From Bog-1198 sp963727045 (GTDB lineage Bacteria; Pseudomonadota; Gammaproteobacteria; Steroidobacterales; Steroidobacteraceae): 64,000 nucleotides of DNA. The stretch lies in NCBI GenBank assembly GCA_963727045.1, contig CAVSES010000002.1, positions 372,001-436,000 of the forward strand, written 5' to 3'. Positions 54,910 through 63,990 of this stretch are shown here, piece by piece. Within the stretch, counting starts at the first letter, position 1; every line of letters begins with the position of its first letter. Below the pieces are notes generated by a model that saw only the letters and a list, made by a program, of their open reading frames with translations, was not told where the DNA came from and did no database searches. Both the position numbers and the translations under genes were made by a program.

Positions 54910-56100
54910 ATGATCGCGGGTCGATGCGTTCAACCGCGACTCCCTGGAACTGACCATTCTCATGCCCTGCCTCGACGAGGCCGAGACCATTGCGACCTGC
55001 GTGCACAAGGCGCGCGAGTTTCTGCGTCGAACCGACATCGCGGGTGAAGTGGTCGTCGCGGACAACGGATCCACCGATGGTTCCGCGGAGCTTGCCCGGG
55101 AAGCGGGCGCGCGGGTGGTGCGCATCGCGGAAGGGGCTACGGCAACGCGCTCCTCGGGGGGATCGGCGCGGCTTACGGACGGTTCGTGATCATGGCCGAT
55201 GCCGACGATAGTTACGATTTTTCGCAACTCGACGCCTTCGTCGCGTGCCTGCGCGCCGGCAATCTCATGGTCATCGGCAACCGCTTTCGCGGCGGCATTC
55301 GATCGGGCGCAATGCCCTTCCTGCATCGCTATATAGGCAACCCTCTGTTGAGTTTTGCGGGGCGCCTTTTGTTCGCTTCCGGGGTCGGTGACTTTCACTG
55401 CGGCCTTCGTGGGGTGGATCGGACCGCTGCGCTGCAATTGGGCCTGCAGGCTCCCGGAATGGAGTTTGCAAGCGAAATGATCGTCAAAGCCACCCTCGCC
55501 CGCTGGCGCATCGCCGAAGTGCCCACGGTGCTTTCACCGGCCGGACGCGCGCGGCCTCCGCATCTGCGCAGTTGGCGGGACGGATGGCGTCACCTGCGCT
55601 TTCTGCTGATGATGAGTCCCCGCTGGCTCATGCTGTATCCGGGTGCCTTTCTGATCGGAGTCGGCGTGGCCGCCGAACTCGCGATACTGCGGGGGCCGGT
55701 CCGCATCGGCGAGGTCGGTTTCGACATTCACACGATGCTTTACGCAGCCGGCGCGGCCATCCTCGGCATACAGCTGGTATTGTTCTCACTGTTGGCACGC
55801 ACCATCGGTGTACTCAAGCACGTGTTGCCGATGAGCCCGTCGCTGGCGCGCTTTCTACGCGTCTTCACGCTGGAGCGCGGTATCCTCTTGGGTCTGTCGC
55901 TTGGCCTCGCGGGCTTCGGGCTTGCGGTTTACTCCGTTCTCACCTGGGCGCACGCCCGTCTCGCCGCACTGGACCCCGCCACCATGATGCGCGTGGCCAT
56001 TCCCTCGGTCACCTTGATGCTGGCGGGCGCTGAAATTATTTTTTCTTCGTTTCTGCTGGAGTTCATCGATATTCGCTCGGGTCGCGGCGACGAATCATGA
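54910..56100 (+). CDS. GtrB/DPM-like polyprenyl-phosphate glycosyltransferase (GT2), frameshifted
   Basis: About 395 aa. The GT-A domain has LTILMPCLDEAETIATCVHK, VVVADNGSTDGSAELAR, then (next frame) FVIMADADDSYDF with the DxD-type metal site, and GVGDFHCGLRGVDR. The C-terminal part carries about four TM helices (LMLYPGAFLIGVGVAAELAI, ILGIQLVLFSLLARTIGVLK, ILLGLSLGLAGFGLAVYSVL and one more). It should transfer sugar from a nucleotide donor to polyprenyl phosphate. Shifts are near 54920 (extra G) and 55140. The stop overlaps the methyltransferase ATG. Confidence 0.78.
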
Positions 56101-56741
56101 GTCCGGGGCCGGCAATCCGCCGTCTTCTGGGTCCGCACCTGGCGCGTCACGCGGGCCGTTGGTACCGGGCGATCTTTGTCGACCTGGCCAAGCTAGCGGC
56201 CGCCCTTGCCACGGTAATACCTCCCGACGCGCACGTGCTCGATGTCGGCGGCGGCGACGGGCAGCCCCTCAATCACCTGCTTGCGCTGCGGTCCGATCTC
56301 AAGATCACGACGTTGGATCCGGCGCCTGTCGTCGGCCAGTGGATCGAGGAACGTTTTAAAGCCAGGGTGACTGTTCTTCCAGGCACGAGCCTTGCGGATT
56401 ATCTAGCCATCGGCCGGGCAAATCCCGATGCGATCCTGATCGCCGACGTCATGCATCACATTCCCGAATCCGCGCGACCCGGCTTTTTGGCTTCCATCCG
56501 GGAACTGCTCAGGCGAGTGCCGCACCTCAAAATCATCGTCAAAGATGTGGAGCCGGGTTCGTGCCGCGCGTCACTGGGGTATTGGTCCGATCTATACATC
56601 ACTGGAGACCGTAACGTGAGCCTCATTTCGCGCGAACGGCTCGCGCGTCTCTTCGACGAAGCCCTGGGTCCGATGCGCCGCCGGGACACGGACTTGTTTG
56701 AGACGGACCGGCCGAATTACGCCGTCGCGTTTTATCGATAG
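56097..56741 (+). CDS. Class I SAM-dependent methyltransferase
   Basis: A 214-aa cytosolic protein with SAM motif I HVLDVGGGDGQPLNHLL, the acidic ITTLDPAP after strand 2, and DAILIADVMHHIPE as motif post-II/III. The substrate is unknown; in this setting a lipid-linked or pilin-linked sugar is plausible. It overlaps the GT2 stop by 4 bp (ATGA) and the frame is intact, in contrast to its upstream neighbours. Confidence 0.82.
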   Translation: MSPGPAIRRLLGPHLARHAGRWYRAIFVDLAKLAAALATVIPPDAHVLDVGGGDGQPLNHLLALRSDLKITTLDPAPVVGQWIEERFKARVTVLPGTSLADYLAIGRANPDAILIADVMHHIPESARPGFLASIRELLRRVPHLKIIVKDVEPGSCRASLGYWSDLYITGDRNVSLISRERLARLFDEALGPMRRRDTDLFETDRPNYAVAFYR

Positions 56742-56748
56742 CCACCCC

Positions 56749-57126
56749 ATGCCATTAAAATTCCTCCTGATCGCCTTCACCATCAATTCGGTCTTCAGTC
56801 AGTTGGTGCTGCGACGCGCCTTGAATGCCCTTGGCAGTCCGGCAAATCTTTCCGGGATCCCTCGTTTCATCGGAAATGCGGCGCTGTCGCCGTGGATCTA
56901 CACGTCGATCACCCTGCAGATTCTAAGCTACGTGATGTGGATGCTGATCGTTTCGCGCGAGAAGCTCGGCGTCGCCACGGCGACCGTCGGTGCCGGCTTC
57001 TACACCTTGATGGCCCTGTCGGCATGGCTCGTTTATGGCGAGACCCTGTCCCCTGTGCAATGGACCGGGATTGCTCTCGTCACGCTGGGAGTGATCTGCA
57101 TCAGCCTGGGCGGCGTGACGCCCTAG
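56749..57126 (+). CDS. Small SMR/EamA-type membrane transporter (ArnE/F-like)
   Basis: A 125-aa protein with four TM helices: FLLIAFTINSVFSQLVLRRA, YTSITLQILSYVMWMLIVSR, VATATVGAGFYTLMALSAWL and WTGIALVTLGVICISLGG. The size and layout match half-size EamA/SMR proteins such as ArnE/ArnF that flip polyprenyl-phosphate-linked sugars. With GtrA it would give the cluster two flippase-like proteins. It lies 7 bp after the methyltransferase and converges on the GT2 gene with a 4-bp overlap. Confidence 0.78.
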   Translation: MPLKFLLIAFTINSVFSQLVLRRALNALGSPANLSGIPRFIGNAALSPWIYTSITLQILSYVMWMLIVSREKLGVATATVGAGFYTLMALSAWLVYGETLSPVQWTGIALVTLGVICISLGGVTP

Positions 57127-57935
57127 GAGCGGTTCGCCCGGTAACCAAGCCGGTAGATGAAGGCGAGTGCGGCGGCGACCGGCCGAGGCCAGAGCGCATC
57201 GAACATCGCGCGATCTTCCAAGTGGCGCGCGCGATTGGCAATCGTTGCGGTGGTCTCGCTGTCAGGATGCACGCCCTTGGACATCAGCCGTTGGCGCACA
57301 TAAACGAAGCCTCCGGGGCGTCTGGCGAGTTCGAGCCACGCCATCCAATCAAGGTTGGTCTTGAATCCGCACGGAAAGCGGAAATCGGCGAGCAACGCTC
57401 GATTAAACATGACGCTGGGACAGCAGATCGGGTTGCCGAGGGACAGCAAGCGTACCTTGTCGCGCGTGTCGCTGATGCATTCGCGGCTGCCGAAGGCGCG
57501 CTGACGGAGGACACGTTTGATCCTAAGGTTGATATTGATCGGGCGCGGACCCGGCGGCGAGTGCTCCGAATAGTCGCAGAACGCCATTAACGCACCTGGA
57601 TGACGCCGCAGAGCGCGTGTCAGCCGGTCAACGTAGGCCGGTGCGAAATAGTCGTCCTGATGGGCCAACGTCACCCATCGGGTCTTGGCAGCGGCCAGCG
57701 CAAAGTTCCAATCCGCGGCGATATCGATGCGCCGCGGATTGACGTGCAAAGACAGTGCTTGGCCCTTCGCGAATGCGTCAAGCTCCGTCGAGGGCGTCGA
57801 CGTCGCAAGCAGTATTTCGCTGCGAGCTCCCGCCTGCGCACGCAGAGACTCGACCAGGGTGGCGAGATTGAACGCCGCCCCATACACAGGGATGACAAAT
57901 GTATGGTCCACGATCCTTAGCATAGCGCGGGTCAT
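57123..57935 (-). CDS. GT2-family glycosyltransferase
   Basis: A 270-aa cytosolic glycosyltransferase of the WcaA/GT-A type: TFVIPVYGAAFNLATLVESL, ADWNFALAAAKTRWVTLAHQ, DDYFAPAYVDRL with a DxD-like HQDDY, and a C-terminal FKTNLDWMAWLELARRPGGF with the ED-like catalytic acid. No TM helix is seen. It is on the opposite strand from the rest of the block and is divergent from pilR (34 bp). Confidence 0.85.
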   Translation of the reverse strand: MTRAMLRIVDHTFVIPVYGAAFNLATLVESLRAQAGARSEILLATSTPSTELDAFAKGQALSLHVNPRRIDIAADWNFALAAAKTRWVTLAHQDDYFAPAYVDRLTRALRRHPGALMAFCDYSEHSPPGPRPININLRIKRVLRQRAFGSRECISDTRDKVRLLSLGNPICCPSVMFNRALLADFRFPCGFKTNLDWMAWLELARRPGGFVYVRQRLMSKGVHPDSETTATIANRARHLEDRAMFDALWPRPVAAALAFIYRLGYRANRS

Positions 57936-57969
57936 GCCAGTCGAGGCCCGGTAACGCTACAATAGCCAC

Positions 57970-59307
57970 ATGCCCAAGCCTGCTGTACTGGTCGTCGACG
58001 ATGAGCCCGACATTTGCGAGCTGCTCTCGATCACGTTGCAGCGCATGGAGTTAAGTCCCCGAACGGCCGGTACTCTGGCCGACGCGCAGCGGCTCCTTAA
58101 GACCGAGCAATTCGATTTGTGTCTGACCGACATGCAGTTGCCGGACGGGAACGGACTGGAGCTCGTCGAGTGGATGCAGCAGTATTCACCGAGTGTGCCC
58201 GTCGCCGTGATTACGGCCCACGGAAACATGGAAACTGCCGTACGCGCGCTCAAGCTCGGCGCGTTCGATTTCGTATCCAAGCCCCTGGAACTGGCCGGTC
58301 TTCGTAAACTGGTGTCGGCCGCCATCAAGCTCTCGGGAACCAACGACGGCGACACCAGTGTATTCGGTCCCCGACTGCTCGGCACCTCGGCCGCCATGCA
58401 GCACTTGCGCGAAATGATCGGTCGCGTCGCACGCAGCCAGGCACCTGTGCACATATCCGGCGAATCCGGTACGGGCAAGGAGTTGGTGGCGAAACTCATC
58501 CATGAATCAGGTCCCCGGCGCGATGGCCCATTCGTGCCGGTGAACTGCGGTGCAATCCCGACGGAGCTCATGGAAAGCGAGCTCTTCGGCCATAAACGTG
58601 GCAGCTTTACGGGGGCCGTCAGCGACAAGAAGGGTCTCATTCAATCTGCGGAGGGCGGAACGCTGTTCCTCGATGAAATTGCCGATTTGCCCCTGCACAT
58701 GCAGGTCAAGCTGCTGCGCGTCATTCAGGAAAAAGCAGTCCGTCCGGTCGGCGAGCAACTCGAAGTGGCAATCGATGTACGAATTCTATCCGCGACGCAC
58801 AAGAACCTCGCCAACCTGGTTGCGGAAGGCAAATTCCGCGAGGACTTGTTCTACCGGGTCAATGTCATCGAATTACGGGTGCCGTCGTTGCGCGAACGGC
58901 CCGAGGATGTGCCGGAGCTCGCCGAGGCGGTGCTCCGGCGATTGGGTCGACGCATGAAAATCACCCCGCCCATGCTGGGCAAGAACGCACTCGCCGCGCT
59001 CGCTGGTTACGCGTTTCCTGGGAACGTGCGCGAACTTGAGAACATCCTCGAGAGAGCGATCACCTTGACCACCGAAGGGGAAATTCATGCGCGCGATATT
59101 CAACTAAGACCCCCTCCCGGGGGCGCAATTGCAGCGGTCAATCAACCGACCGGCGGAGCGCTCGGCGATCACCTCGAAGACATCGAACGCGATGCTATCG
59201 TCAAAGCGCTGGAGCAGACGCGCTTCAACAAGACCGCCGCTGCCAAGGTGCTGGGGATGTCGTTTCGCGCATTGCGGTATCGGATCAAGAAGCTTGGAAT
59301 CGAGTAA
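57970..59307 (+). CDS. pilR: Sigma-54 response regulator PilR
   Basis: NtrC-type activator of pilA. The 445 aa comprise REC with acceptor Asp54 (CLTDMQLPDG) and an intact Lys in FVSKPL, AAA+ with Walker A GESGTGKE, the sigma-54 loop as GSFTGA, Walker B LFLDEIADLP and R-finger FREDLFYRVNV, then a Fis-type HTH (FNKTAAAKVLGMSFRALRYR). It has every motif that the regulator at 17251 lacks. Its normal partner PilS is encoded at 47698. Confidence 0.95.
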   Translation: MPKPAVLVVDDEPDICELLSITLQRMELSPRTAGTLADAQRLLKTEQFDLCLTDMQLPDGNGLELVEWMQQYSPSVPVAVITAHGNMETAVRALKLGAFDFVSKPLELAGLRKLVSAAIKLSGTNDGDTSVFGPRLLGTSAAMQHLREMIGRVARSQAPVHISGESGTGKELVAKLIHESGPRRDGPFVPVNCGAIPTELMESELFGHKRGSFTGAVSDKKGLIQSAEGGTLFLDEIADLPLHMQVKLLRVIQEKAVRPVGEQLEVAIDVRILSATHKNLANLVAEGKFREDLFYRVNVIELRVPSLRERPEDVPELAEAVLRRLGRRMKITPPMLGKNALAALAGYAFPGNVRELENILERAITLTTEGEIHARDIQLRPPPGGAIAAVNQPTGGALGDHLEDIERDAIVKALEQTRFNKTAAAKVLGMSFRALRYRIKKLGIE

Positions 59308-59408
59308 CAGCGTACGAAAGCGTGATTACCCTCACCAATTTTCGGGATTCATTATGTTCAAATACCTCGAATTGCCCCGGAAATTAGCCAACCACTGGAA
59401 ACACTAAG

Positions 59409-61259
59409 ATGGTGCTAGATTGGTTTAACACCCGTGAAGCTGCAGAAATCGGTACCGCCCTAGCCGATCGGTTTGCGCCGCAATCCGCGTCTGCAACCTC
59501 GCGCAACAACGGCGCTGCCGATGCCCTTCAAGACTTGCTCCTGCGGGCCGACACCGAGGTCCGTGGTTTGCGCCTGAACTTCTACAAGAAGGCGAAATTT
59601 GCGAATTCGTTCAAGTGGAGATTGATCGAGAAGGGCGTCAAGCCAGGCATCGCAAATGAAGTCACTCAATCGCTGATCCTACATTTATCCCAGAAGACCA
59701 ACGTGGGCGCACCGCCCAATGAACCCGACCGAGGCAAGACCAATGATCTTCTTGCTCGTGCCAACAAATCCTTCGCGGAAGGCGATTACGCGCAGGCAGT
59801 CGCTCTTTTTAGCGAGTTTGTCGAGCTCGTGCCGCGTCGCCCGGATATCCTCAACACTCTGGGAGTTGCTCTGCTGGAGCTGAATCGCATTCAAGAAGCG
59901 GAGCAGCGCTACCGCGAGGCAATCGACATCGATCCTGGATTTGTCGAGGCGCTGTGCAATCTTGCAAGCGTGCTGCAAGGGGATCCCCAGGAAGCCGAAG
60001 AATACCTACGGCGTGCCCTGAGAGTAAACCCGAAACATCCGGGTGCTCGCACCATGCTCGGCAGGACTCTCGCGTTCACGGGGCGCCAGCACGAGGCGAG
60101 GGCCGCATTTCGCAAAGCGCTGAAGATCGCGCCGAATGACCCCGCTGCCTTATTGGGTCTGGCGCAGGTCGAACGGACGGAAGGTCGCTTCGACGAGGCC
60201 GAGTCCTTGAGCAAGCGCGTGCTCAAAACCAATCCGAATAACGCGATTGCGTGGGCGGCGCTGAACAGCACTCGCAAGATGACTGCTGCCGACAGCGCCT
60301 GGCTCAAGCGAGCGGAGGAGATCGCAGGTGGCGGGATCTCGCTATGGGAGGAGGCCGAACTTCGCTTTGCCATTGGCAAATATTTCGATGATGTCGAGGA
60401 TTTCGCAGGGGCCTTTCAGAACTATAGACGCGCCAACGAATTACTGAAGACGGTCGCGAAAGATTATGATCGGCAAGCACACTCTCGTTTCGCCGACGAC
60501 ATGATTCGCAGCTATTCGTCGCAGTCTATGGCGACCATCGGGGACGGCGGGTCAGCTTCGATGAAACCAATCCTCGTCGTGGGAATGCCTCGCTCGGGCA
60601 CTTCGCTTGTAGAACAAATCATTGCGTCACATCCGGCCGCAAAAGGTGCGGGTGAACCGGAGTTTTGGCTCAACGCCGCACTCGCGCACCAAAGCGAGAT
60701 GCGTCAAGGCATACTCGCCGAGCCCGCCAGGAAAAAGCTGGCTGAGGAGTATTTGCGTGTTCTCGACCGCCGTTGCCCTGGAGCGCAGCGTGTCGTCGAT
60801 AAAACGTTGATCAACTCCGATTACCTGGGGTTCATACATTTGGTGCTTCCTAACGCGCGCATCATCCGCATGCGGCGAGACCCAATCGACACTTGCCTCT
60901 CGTGTTATTTTCAGCATTTCTCGACGGCCATGAGATTCTCGATGGATCTCAATGACCTGGCGCACTTTCACCGGGTAAACGAACGTCTAATGAATCACTG
61001 GTGCAGCGTGCTGCCTGCGGGGAAGATACTTGAAGTGCCCTATGAAGAACTCGTGGTAAATCAAGAAGCGTGGACGCGTAAGATTCTGGATTTTCTTGGC
61101 CTCGAGTGGGACGAGCGCTGCCTAGCGTTCCACGAGACCCAGCGTCCTGTTAATACGGCAAGTGCCTGGCAAGTGCGCCAGAAAATGTATACGCGGTCCT
61201 CGGGACGCTGGCGCAACTATGAAAAGTTCATAGGTCCTTTGAAAACGCTGAAAAACTGA
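59409..61259 (+). CDS. TPR-containing sulfotransferase
   Basis: A 616-aa protein with no signal peptide. The N-terminus (about 1-100) is unassigned, about seven TPRs follow at 110-290 (ARANKSFAEGDYAQAVALFS, NTLGVALLELNRIQEAEQRY and others), then a sulfotransferase domain with PAPS-binding loop VVGMPRSGTSLVEQI and 3'-phosphate segment IIRMRRDPIDTCLSCYFQHF. TPR-sulfotransferases of this build are often found near pilA or glycan genes. The substrate may be a surface glycan, peptide Tyr or pilin. Codon and GC content look slightly lower than in pilR. A 17-codon ORF (59354-59407) ends directly before its ATG. Confidence 0.88.
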   Translation: MVLDWFNTREAAEIGTALADRFAPQSASATSRNNGAADALQDLLLRADTEVRGLRLNFYKKAKFANSFKWRLIEKGVKPGIANEVTQSLILHLSQKTNVGAPPNEPDRGKTNDLLARANKSFAEGDYAQAVALFSEFVELVPRRPDILNTLGVALLELNRIQEAEQRYREAIDIDPGFVEALCNLASVLQGDPQEAEEYLRRALRVNPKHPGARTMLGRTLAFTGRQHEARAAFRKALKIAPNDPAALLGLAQVERTEGRFDEAESLSKRVLKTNPNNAIAWAALNSTRKMTAADSAWLKRAEEIAGGGISLWEEAELRFAIGKYFDDVEDFAGAFQNYRRANELLKTVAKDYDRQAHSRFADDMIRSYSSQSMATIGDGGSASMKPILVVGMPRSGTSLVEQIIASHPAAKGAGEPEFWLNAALAHQSEMRQGILAEPARKKLAEEYLRVLDRRCPGAQRVVDKTLINSDYLGFIHLVLPNARIIRMRRDPIDTCLSCYFQHFSTAMRFSMDLNDLAHFHRVNERLMNHWCSVLPAGKILEVPYEELVVNQEAWTRKILDFLGLEWDERCLAFHETQRPVNTASAWQVRQKMYTRSSGRWRNYEKFIGPLKTLKN

Positions 61260-61281
61260 ATTTCGAACGCGATCCATCGAC

Positions 61282-61349
61282 TGACAAACTTTGTCAATTT
61301 GTGCCGCTAAACGCCGCAAGCGGCTCCGCGTGACGACAGTTCTATGTCA
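61282..61349. promoter_or_regulatory. Candidate PilR enhancer sites upstream of pilA
   Basis: Two inverted repeats share the TGACA/TGTCA half-site: TGACAAACTTTGTCA (61282-61296) and TGACGACAGTTCTATGTCA (61331-61349). They lie about 65-135 bp upstream of the sigma-54 promoter, the usual enhancer distance. The assignment to PilR rests on position and symmetry. Confidence 0.5.
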
Positions 61350-61414
61350 AACGCCGCGCGCCATAGCACAGAATTTAACTTGTAATTCATATGCTTAAGA
61401 GCGAGGACCGCTTG

Positions 61415-61431
61415 TTGGCACACTGCTTGCT
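61415..61431 (+). promoter_or_regulatory. Sigma-54 (-24/-12) promoter of pilA
   Basis: TTGGCACACTGCTTGCT fits the RpoN consensus TGGCAC-N5-TTGC exactly, with GG and GC at the required spacing. It lies 71 bp upstream of the pilA ATG. PilA genes are typically PilR/RpoN dependent, so this is a confident call. Confidence 0.9.
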
Positions 61432-61501
61432 CACTGTAAGTTACCGGCCCGGCCGTTGTTCGAATGTCGACTTGGTTTCGTGTTTATCATCAGGAGATAA
61501 A

Positions 61502-62023
61502 ATGTTTAAGAAAGTACAACAGGGTTTCACCCTCATCGAATTGATGATCGTGGTCGCGATCATCGGTATTTTGGCGGCGATCGCCATTCCAGCCTATCAG
61601 GACTACACGATTCGCGCGAAGGTCACGGAAGGTCTCAATCTGGCGGATTCGGCCAAAACAGCCGTGGCCGAAGGATTTCAGTCGAACGGCATTCCCGGCG
61701 TCGCCGCGGCGTCGACCTCGTGGGCTGCCGGCTTTACCGCGACCAAGTACGTCAATCTCATCGCTATTGATCCCGCGGATGGCCACATCACCGTCACGTA
61801 CGGGGCAGCCACCCCGCAGCTTAATACTTTCACCGTCACGTTGACCCCGCAGATACAGGTTGCAGCGGCATATGTGCTGCTTAGCGGAGTAGGCACCGCC
61901 TCGGGCAACATCGATTGGGCTTGCGCGTCGGCTGGAAACGCCACCGCGGGGGCCGCAGTTCCGGCGATGCTTACGAGCGGCGGCAGCGTTCCGACCCGGT
62001 ACGTTCCCACGCAGTGCAAGTAA
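61502..62023 (+). CDS. pilA: Type IV major pilin PilA
   Basis: A 173-aa prepilin. The leader MFKKVQQG is cut by PilD before FTLIELMIVVAIIGILAAIA, which holds Glu5 and the hydrophobic helix. The globular domain ends with two Cys (DWACASAG and PTQCK) that form the usual D-loop disulfide. It is Ser/Thr/Ala rich, so it offers acceptor sites for O-linked glycans. AGGAG precedes the ATG. It is monocistronic, between a sigma-54 promoter and a terminator. Confidence 0.96.
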   Translation: MFKKVQQGFTLIELMIVVAIIGILAAIAIPAYQDYTIRAKVTEGLNLADSAKTAVAEGFQSNGIPGVAAASTSWAAGFTATKYVNLIAIDPADGHITVTYGAATPQLNTFTVTLTPQIQVAAAYVLLSGVGTASGNIDWACASAGNATAGAAVPAMLTSGGSVPTRYVPTQCK

Positions 62024-62047
62024 CGAGCTAGGTCTCTAGAGCTCTAC

Positions 62048-62079
62048 GGAAGCCCCTCAATCGAGGGGCTTCCTTTTTT
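62048..62079 (+). terminator. Rho-independent terminator after pilA
   Basis: An 11-bp perfect stem, GGAAGCCCCTC/GAGGGGCTTCC with loop AATC, is followed by TTTTTT. It lies 25 bp after the pilA stop. Confidence 0.93.
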
Positions 62080-62228
62080 GGCGACCCCTCGCGGGCAAGC
62101 CATTCATTCTGCGATCAATGTCACGAGGGCAGTACCGCCGATGTGCGAGTATTGGGATGATTTGACAATTGCTCACTCTGCTATCGATAGTAGACGAGGA
62201 GCAACGCGCCGGAGTTTACCTTAAGTCC

Positions 62229-63977
62229 ATGAATGATAACGCAATAGCGTCGGTTGGCGGCACGAGTCGCGTGGCCTTAGGCGGCCTTGCGCAGCGCCTG
62301 GTTCAGGACGGACTGCTGGACGAGCAGGCCATGCAGGACGCTATTGTCAAAGCAAAGGAAAAGCGCGCCAATTTGGTCACCCATCTAGTCGCCGCGAATC
62401 TCGCCACGGCTCGCGATATCGCCATTTCCGCCTCGAACGAGTTTGGCGTGCCCTTGCTGGATCTGGACGCGGTCGCCCTGGACATGGACGCGGTCCGGGC
62501 GGTGAGCGACAAGCTCCTGCAAAAGCATCGCGTATTGCCGCTGATGAAGCGCGGCAAGCGCCTGTTCTTGGCGGTGGCGGACCCCACCAATCTGCATGCG
62601 CTCGATGAGATCCGCTTCCAGACGTCGATGAGCATCGAGTTCGTCGTCGTCGAAGACGACAAGCTGCAGATGGCTGTCGGCAAGGCCATGGATCAGGCCG
62701 ACGCGGCCATGCCGAGCCTTGACAGACGATGACTTCGATCTCGAGAATCTCGAGGTCACCGGCGGCGACGAAGACCCCAATGCGGAAGCGCTCGGCCGCG
62801 ACGATGTTGAAGACGCCCCGATCGTGCGCTTCGTCAACAAGATATTGCTCGACGCCATCAAGAAGGGCGCATCGGATATTCACTTCGAGCCCTACGAGAA
62901 GATGTTCCGCATCCGTACGCGGTTGGACGGCGTCCTGAAAGAAGTCGCGTTGCCGCCCGTGCAACTCGCGGTCAAGATCGTCGCCCGCCTCAAAGTCATG
63001 GCGCGGCTCGACATCGCGGAGCGCCGGGTGCCGCAGGACGGCCGCATCAAAATGCGGCTGTCGAAGAACCGGGCCATCGATTTTCGCGTCAGCACCTGTC
63101 CCGACATTGTTCGGCGAAAAGGTGGTCACCCGTATTCTCGATCCGTCCAGCGCGATGCTCGGCATCGACGCACTCGGCTACGAGCCGGTTCAGCGTGAGC
63201 TCTACCTGAAATATCTTGCCAAGCCTCAAGGGATGATCTTGGTCACCGGCCCGACCGGCAGCGGCAAGACCGTGTCGCTCTACACAGGCCTTAATATTCT
63301 CAACACCGAAGATTGCAACATTTCGACTGCGGAAGATCCGGCGGAAATCAACCTGCCCGGCATCAATCAAGTGAATGTGAACAACAAGGTGGGACTCACG
63401 TTCGCATCGGCTCTGCGCGCATTTCTTCGCCAAGACCCCGATGTGATCATGGTCGGCGAAATTCGCGACCTGGAAACGGCGGAGATCGCCATCAAGGCCG
63501 CGCAGACCGGGCACTTGGTGTTGTCGACCTTGCACACCAACGATGCGCCGCAAACCCTGACCCGATTGGTCGACATGGGCGTCAAGCCCTATGCGATCGC
63601 GACTTCGGTGAGCCTGATCATTGCGCAGCGCCTGGCCCGAAAGTTGTGCACCAACTGCAAGCAACCCACCGACATCCCCGCGGAAGCGCTGAAAAAAGAA
63701 GGGTTTCGAAGCCGCAGACATCGAAAACGGCATCAGAGTGTTCAGGGCGGTCGGCTGCGGACAGTGCACGGACGGCTATAAGGGCCGTATGGGTATCTAT
63801 CAGGTCATGCCCGTCACGGAAACCATCGGCCGCATCATCATGGAAGGCGGCGGCGCCATGGACATCAATGATCAAGCGACCAAGGACGGCGTTTGGAATC
63901 TGCGTCGTGCGGGCTTGGAGAAAGTGAGGGCCGGCCTGACGAGTTTGGAAGAAGTCAACAGCGTCACCATCGATTAA
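62229..63977 (+). CDS. pilB: Type IV pilus extension ATPase PilB, three apparent frameshifts
   Basis: Cytosolic hexameric motor for pilus assembly, about 580 aa. The GspE N-terminal domain (GLAQRLVQDGLLDEQAMQDA) runs to about 62715. The next frame has GASDIHFEPYEKMFRIRTRL up to about 63100, then VTGPTGSGKTVSLYTGLNIL (Walker A), DVIMVGEIRDLETAEIAIKA (Walker B and Asp box) and TGHLVLSTLHTNDAP (His box). The tetra-Cys zinc site is LCTNCKQP plus GCGQCTDGYKGR across the last shift near 63700. One extra C in a CCC run at 63100 and one extra G in GGG at 63701 restore two of the joins. Confidence 0.9.
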
Positions 63978-63990
63978 GTTAACCGGAAGG

